Assembly (NCBI GenBank): GCA_935421135.1
Contig: OW285189.1
Coordinates: forward strand, 11,243,072-11,307,071
Length of the DNA stretch: 64,000 nucleotides
Origin: Bugulina stolonifera
Lineage: Eukaryota > Bryozoa > Gymnolaemata > Cheilostomatida > Bugulidae
Direction of reading: 5' to 3'
In this document: positions 59,201 through 64,000 of the stretch, piece after piece
Numbering within the stretch: the first letter of the stretch is position 1
Layout: each line of letters starts with the position of its first letter
Made by a program: the position numbers and the translations under genes
Notes under the pieces: model-generated
What the model was told of the DNA's origin: nothing
Databases searched by the model: none
Seen by the model: the letters and a program-made list of their open reading frames with translations, nothing else

Positions 59201-62200
59201 AAAGCCTCAGTTCTGTAGCACAGTTTAATGGCTATAGTAAAGATGGCAAGAGTGTGAGAGCAACCAACCTCTCTTGTGGATTGCTAGATGTTTCATATAA
59301 TATTTATATGGTGTTAACTAAGACCATGCTACACCGTGAAGCATTACACAGTTTAGTTTGTGTTTATAGCATGAACAGGATTGTTGAATAAAGTAGCTGC
59401 AGCCGGCCTGGCTATATAGCCATTGAATCCGATTATCTTGCAATGTTGAATTAGGCATAGCCTTAACAGATGATAGCCAGTAATGAATCTAAGGCTATAA
59501 TTGGCAAAGGTGAATGGTTTCATCAATACAGACAGGCTGGGCAGGTAGATTGTTATTAGCTGGACTCTACATGTATGTGAGAATGACAGAATTTTATAGA
59601 CGTCACATCAAGGATCACGGAGTCCTATAATATCAACGTCTTCAAGTGAGGATTCATATTACTGCCGTAGTCAGTGTTGAGTAAATCCTTGTTCTCTAAC
59701 TGATGATTAGTGTTAGCCAATCTATATTGGTTTGTACGGGAACAGGATTTGGCTGCTATAAAAATAAATGATCACCTCCAAATGATCAAATGATTGGTGA
59801 CAATTTATTATATGGGAATTTGACAATAAAGTTATGAAAAATAAGAAAGCTACCAGCTTGAAGGGATCATTCTCAGAAACAGTTGGTGACACTGCAAAAC
59901 ACAATGGAAGTGACCTGTGTTAAACTATTTATATATACATTGTATAAGGAAGATGGAGACAACTCCACAGAATATAATGGCAAAACAATAATTCACCTTG
60001 TACTGTAATTGGTTGAATTTCTAGAAATATTGACGAATGGTAGATGTATGATACATTCTGTGTTGTAATAAACCTTCTACGCTTCCAAATCAATTTTACC
60101 GTAGCTGAACAAGTCATGAAATGATGTCTTATGAAATGAAAGGTCTTCGGCTAATGTGCGTTATAGTCTACTCTTGGTCAGCACATATTAGTTGTTTTCC
60201 TGGCTAAAAGCTTGACAATTATTTGAAAAGGTTGAAGTCTTTTAACTACATGTACCTTGTTAAGTACAAAAAATCTGAAAGAAAAAAAAAAAAAAAACTT
60301 AAGTTCAATTGGCATTGGATTCCTTGGCTGTTTTATGACATCAAGCGAATTGTGTACCATTGGTATCAGAAGTGTTGTGAAGTTGGCAATACCCTAGGTT
60401 TATTTCAGAGCATAGGCTGTACCAGTATTGTGGGCTGCACCTGGAATGTTCGGATTAATGAACGATATATTATTTTGTGGCTGGTCAGCCCACATTACAA
60501 GTGGAAATAGGCTACATTGAAAGTTTTTCTAATTACTAGAAAAGCTGGCATTTATGTACACTAAACACAGGCCTATTCTGTTATACAATAAGATCTGCTA
60601 CTTTGAGTTCATAATGTTGGTAGCTGCTCCGGAACATTTATTTAATAGCTGAAAGCTACACATTCCTAATCTAGCTGGCCTCTTACATGTACATTGTACA
60701 TGCTGAACGCTCCATAGTATTAATAGAGAGATTAGCCCAGGCCATTGGCTTTGTAGTGGCTTGCTTGCTAGCTAGCTTATCCAGTTGAGAAGCTACTGTA
60801 CGTTGTACAGGCTAGGCTTGACCAATTTAATAGCCAAAGGTTTGGTAATCGAAAAGCAAAATGGAACCATGCTAATGTTGACACACAATTTACGCAGTAC
60901 TAATAATACTGTTGGGTCTATTTTGTATAAAAATGAGTTGAACATACTTGTAGATGCTTTGTAGTTTAGTTGGTTATTTTGTAAGTTGTACTTGGGATAT
61001 CTATGAAATATGAAATAGCTAGCTAGCTAGCTAACAATGGCTTGTAGCTGCTAGCGGTTAAAAAGCCAAATGATTGGATTTGTACATGCAGTAACTCTGC
61101 TGCAGTTAGCTACATCAATCTGATGGGTAGAACCCATTCTTTCAAATAATTTAACACACGTAGCTAGCTAAGTCAATGATATAATTGGCAACTAGCATAC
61201 ATAATATATTTATGATTAATTGAATATCCAAGTTTATTATGCATCTGTAACTTGAGCGAGTACACTGAATTCAGTTGCACCAGACTACATTTATGACGTA
61301 GCTGTCTAACTTGTGTCATATTTGACCATTCTCATACATGTATGTTTCTGTTGAGATTTTTGGAATTAGTAGTGACCTAATTCATATGATAAGAGCCTTA
61401 CCAATTCTACTGTTTGTATATTATGTACATGCACATGTAGATGCCTTTGTGCCAGACTGGCCAAAGTTTGAGACTAATCACAACGTATGCCCCTCTGTTA
61501 AGTGTTTGGGGGAAATGTGCATAACTAATATTTAAAGTGTCACTAGCTACATTGTACATGTAGTAGATTGTGGCCATAGACAGGCTGGGAAAAGTTCATG
61601 ACTCACTTTCAAGAGTTATAGGTTAGAAGGATTGCACCAGCAGAAAGTTACAGGGTGTATATGGCTGCTGGGAACACTATCATCAACTTGATAATGGCTT
61701 CAACCCAGGAACTGTGTATATACATGTACATGGGTTTCCATGGTAACGTAGGCTGTCCACAGCTTATTTATCGTATGATTGTCAATTGTTCTACTCTTGC
61801 TTAAAAGTACATCGCTATATAAAATATGGCCAAAACCCCTAACATTCAATAGAGCTCATAGTTGCCAACTTACACTACATGGCTGTGTTAGCCAGATCCA
61901 GCATTATGTCTAAAATAGACTAATCAACATAATAATAGTTGACCAACTAAATAGCTCATTTGTAAAAGTACATATTATCATCTAAGCCTAGATGGTGTTG
62001 TGGAATTATTGCTGCACATGTTTGCAGTTACTGTTTGTTTATATCTGTGAACAGGGTTTAACAAAGTACTGGTTGTTTTGTACCTCCCCTGTCTTTGTGA
62101 CATGAAATTTGCTAACAGGGCTATTAGAGACAATAAACAGAGAGGTTGTTTATGCAAGGCTAACTTTGCCTCGCTATTTAGACACTTGAAATTCATAGAT

Positions 62201-63472
62201 GGTTCTGGATGAACTTTCAAATTTCTTGGAAAATTCAAAGACTCTTTATATTTTCAGTCTTGAAAGTTTTAAGATATAGGCTACTTACACTGCATTCTGT
62301 ATCTACTAGAATGTAAATTAGTAATATATGATGTCATTTACATTTGGGCTATGTACATGTGCATGTAAGTGTATTTATTCATAATGAATATTACACAATT
62401 ATTAAACTAAGGTGGTCAAGTTATCACCAGAGTGGTGTTGTACAAAATTCCGGTACAATTTCTATTACGTACCTTGTGGTGTAAGCTGTAGGTCAGTATT
62501 TGCATACCACACAAGAATGCTGCTAGCTTCTGGTTAACTACTGTACATACTAGTTTGCAGAAATACATTGAGAAGTAGAAATGCAATGCACATTATGGCA
62601 GAGTTTCATAGTGCTAATGTTTCACTTCAAATAAAGAGCTGTGGTACATGTACCAGAACTGATGCCACTACAGGCTATACATGTATATTATACTACTACT
62701 ATATCAAAATTTTATAATCAAAGATATGGAATTACATCATTATTAATGATGCATGACTGTATGATATACAGTGGCTGAGTGTTTACGGCACACAGAATAG
62801 GGCTCCTCTGAAGTCTCATTGTTTAGCTTTTGGAGCTATGAGTGAAGCAGAATTATAAATCAAACGAGACTTACCTGTAAGGTGAAGTTTGATAGTAATT
62901 CTGCGAACGAATAGCGAAGAAGGTAAACAATCCCACCCTTGGGTTAGAGTTTCCCACCCATATTTTACTCTTCGCTATCATTTTATTGTAAATGTATGTT
63001 ACTGATTGTATGTTATTGTTTTCAACATCTTTTTTCAAAAACCCTTGCCCTAATCTGTGTGCTCCTCTGAACAAGTGACCAGTTTCCTGCATATCCACTA
63101 AAGTTATCTCATTGTTTACCTTCTTCACTATTCGTTCGCAGAATTACTATCAAACTTCACCTTACAGGTAAGTCTCGTTTGATTTATAATTATGTTATAG
63201 CAGATACTTGCTGCTTTGTAAAATATTCAACTATGTATCATATAGCTATATAGCTGCATGTATGGTCTGTTTAAACCAGAAATTATTTAAATCAGTTTGA
63301 AAGCAGATATTAATAGCGATGGAAATTATTTGCAAGTTTGTCACTCGCGAAATTCGCAAAAGTTAAAACTCACAAAATGTATCTGCTTTTAGGGTAGTTC
63401 TCGCTTACCCTGAAGTTGCTTCAAGAATAAGGTTTTTCCTGATGAAGTTGGTCCAACGAGCAACATAAACAT
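56263..63472 (-). CDS. ARL16: ADP-ribosylation factor-like GTPase 16
   Basis: Five coding exons on the minus strand: 63472-63409, 57294-57236, 57096-56977, 56789-56674, 56425-56263 (TGA). Phases agree, giving 173 residues. Small GTPase of the ARF family. Motifs: G1 GPTSSGKT (residues 7-14), G2 PTVGTN, a G3 region reading VRELGGSMAPIW (Arg-Glu-Leu-Gly-Gly as I recall for ARL16, instead of the usual WDxGGQ), G4 WNKTD, G5 DCSSVTG, C-terminal ITWLQSF. There is no Gly at position 2, so N-myristoylation is not expected, as in ARL16. The catalytic Gln of G3 is replaced (Gly-Gly-Ser), suggesting weak intrinsic GTP hydrolysis. The first exon, with only the P-loop, is separated from exon 2 by 6.1 kb filled with nested mobile DNA. 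The start chosen is the first of two in-frame ATGs, after the acceptor at 63487. Confidence 0.87.
57812..62850. mobile_element. 5.04 kb TIR element inside the MITE, satellite-bearing
   Basis: The ends are 37-bp perfect inverted repeats beginning CTGCTTCACTCATAGCTCCA (57812-57848 and 62814-62850). AATT is present at 57808-57811 and 62851-62854, while the uninterrupted target in the 33 kb MITE copy has a single AATT, so a 4-bp target duplication is well supported. The interior has a 120-bp satellite (58074-59120) and otherwise AT-rich DNA with no transposase-like ORF; the 80-codon ORF at 59149-59391 and a 62-codon minus ORF at 57789-57977 have no recognised domain. A non-autonomous, possibly undescribed family; the superfamily is not assigned. 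Confidence 0.8.
58074..59120. repeat. 120-bp satellite with three hairpins per unit
   Basis: Units start at 58074, 58194, 58314 (shortened to 114 bp), 58428, 58548 and 58668, then decay at about 58799, 58939 and 59046; a degenerate half unit lies before 58074. Each good unit has in order GCAACACA..TGTGTTGC, GGCTTG..CAAGCC and ATAGTTATAYATATAACTAT, three adjacent inverted repeats. The unit is 40 codons long and open on both strands, which explains several long repeated-peptide ORFs here; these are not genes. Confidence 0.92.
62855..63187. mobile_element. MITE family B, 333 bp, long inverted ends
   Basis: Arms 62855-62930 and 63112-63187 are inverted copies of about 75 bp with one or two mismatches, starting ATAAATCAAACGAGACTTAC. 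AATT lies on both sides (62851-62854, 63188-63191). Inside the right arm a 43-bp block (AAACAATGAGATAACTTTAG..) matches the left subterminal region of the 5 kb element (57838-57880), so the two are related. The arms contain CTTACAG|GTAAGTCTCG, an acceptor fused to a donor. Confidence 0.85.
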
Positions 63473-63486
63473 ACTGGCAATGAGAT

Positions 63487-64000
63487 CTAAAAAGATAGAT
63501 TATTCTTTATTCAATTCACTCCAACCCCACAATATGATCATATTTTTTTATTGCACCATCTGAATCAGTTTTTTATGCTCATTAAGAATCACATAAGCTT
63601 TCATGTATTTAATCTTGACTTTTTTAACTACTCTAGCCCAAAGTTAGCAATTTCACCAAATAATACCCAAATAATACCCAAAAATGCTTAAAATTGCTAA
63701 CTTTGACCTAGAGTAGTTAAAAAAGTTGAGATCAGATACATGAAAGCTTATGTGCTTCTGAATAAACATAAAAAACTGATTCAGATGGTGCAATAAAAAA
63801 TAACTGTCAGTACCCCTTTAATAAGATTGGCATATTAGGAAACTGTAGAGCTGATTGCTTATAAAGTTATCAGGGAGGAGTACCAGATCAGTCCCAGAGT
63901 AAGCTGTAGGCCTATAAGTAACCTATTGGCATTCAATATTGGGATACGTTACTGACCTTATTTGTTCTTATGGATAACGTATTCGCTATCAGTGGTTGAC
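63487..64000 (-). other. Upstream side of ARL16, with a near-perfect palindrome
   Basis: The coding exon at 63472-63409 starts after a 3' splice site, so a 5' UTR exon of ARL16 probably lies here or past the window end. I cannot place it. The stretch is dominated by the palindromic element at 63541-63802. Confidence 0.5.
63541..63802. mobile_element. MITE family D, near-palindromic 262 bp
   Basis: Arms 63541-63653 and 63690-63802 are inverted copies of about 112 bp (TTATTGCACCATCTGAATCA at the outer end, GTTAGCAATTT at the inner) with about 10 percent mismatch. A 36-bp spacer holds a doubled AATAATACCCA. No ORF. It would fold into one long hairpin if transcribed. Confidence 0.85.

Larger units (their letters stand above)
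57491..63394. mobile_element. MITE family A, second copy split by nested insertions
   Basis: 57491-57811 matches the reverse complement of the right part of the 33037-33538 element. 63188-63394 matches the reverse complement of its left part. The join falls in its CTAATTATG sequence. The outer ends CCCTAAAAGCAGA and CTGCTTTTAGGG again have TA flanks (57489-57490, 63395-63396). Everything between 57812 and 63187 is later insertion. Confidence 0.88.

Noticed and set aside
59149..59391. 80-codon ORF inside the 5 kb element as a transposase remnant
   Set aside because: It begins in decayed satellite sequence and shows no DDE or other recognisable motif.
62871..63128. 85-codon minus ORF near ARL16
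   Set aside because: Lies wholly within the inverted-repeat MITE; composition and content are those of the repeat.

Overview
The window is intron-rich, AT-rich animal nuclear DNA with canonical GT-AG introns. I rebuilt five protein-coding genes exon by exon from ORFs, splice sites and phase agreement: RFC1 (+), a CCDC60 orthologue (-), a glycine-transporter-like SLC6 symporter (+), a junctophilin (+) and ARL16 (-). A junctophilin with its C-terminal membrane anchor points to Metazoa. The repeat landscape and divergence from vertebrate proteins suggest an early-branching animal, perhaps a sponge. That placement is a guess: no sequence search could be run.  Layout: 144-10806 is RFC1, missing its 5' end, in 17 exons. 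11202-19682 is CCDC60, convergent with RFC1 and separated from it by about 0.4 kb. 20.0-22.8 kb is the head-to-head interval between CCDC60 and the transporter. 22775-35731 is the 12-exon, 692-residue SLC6 gene; three of its introns have minisatellites starting just after the 5' splice site. 35.7-42.6 kb is a gene-poor stretch. 42647-55191 is junctophilin (9 coding exons, 828 residues), with a 6.8 kb first intron holding a SINE, arrays, a long hairpin and a CAG tract. 55.2-56.3 kb is a short convergent gap. 56263-63472 is ARL16 (5 coding exons, 173 residues).  The most striking structure is ARL16 intron 1. A 0.5 kb MITE (family A; an intact copy lies at 33037-33538 in the transporter gene) is split by a 5.04 kb element with 37-bp perfect terminal inverted repeats and a 4-bp AATT target duplication. 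A 333-bp MITE with about 75-bp inverted ends sits immediately beside it, also bounded by AATT. The 5 kb element carries a 120-bp satellite whose unit holds three successive hairpins. The small MITE carries, in its arms, a sequence that is both a 3' and a 5' splice site (AG|GTAAGT), in sense orientation for ARL16. No transposase gene was recognised.  The genes do not form one pathway. RFC1 loads the PCNA clamp in replication and repair; SLC6 is a plasma-membrane Na+/Cl- symporter; junctophilin tethers ER to plasma membrane; ARL16 is an ARF-like GTPase; CCDC60 is a poorly characterised coiled-coil protein.
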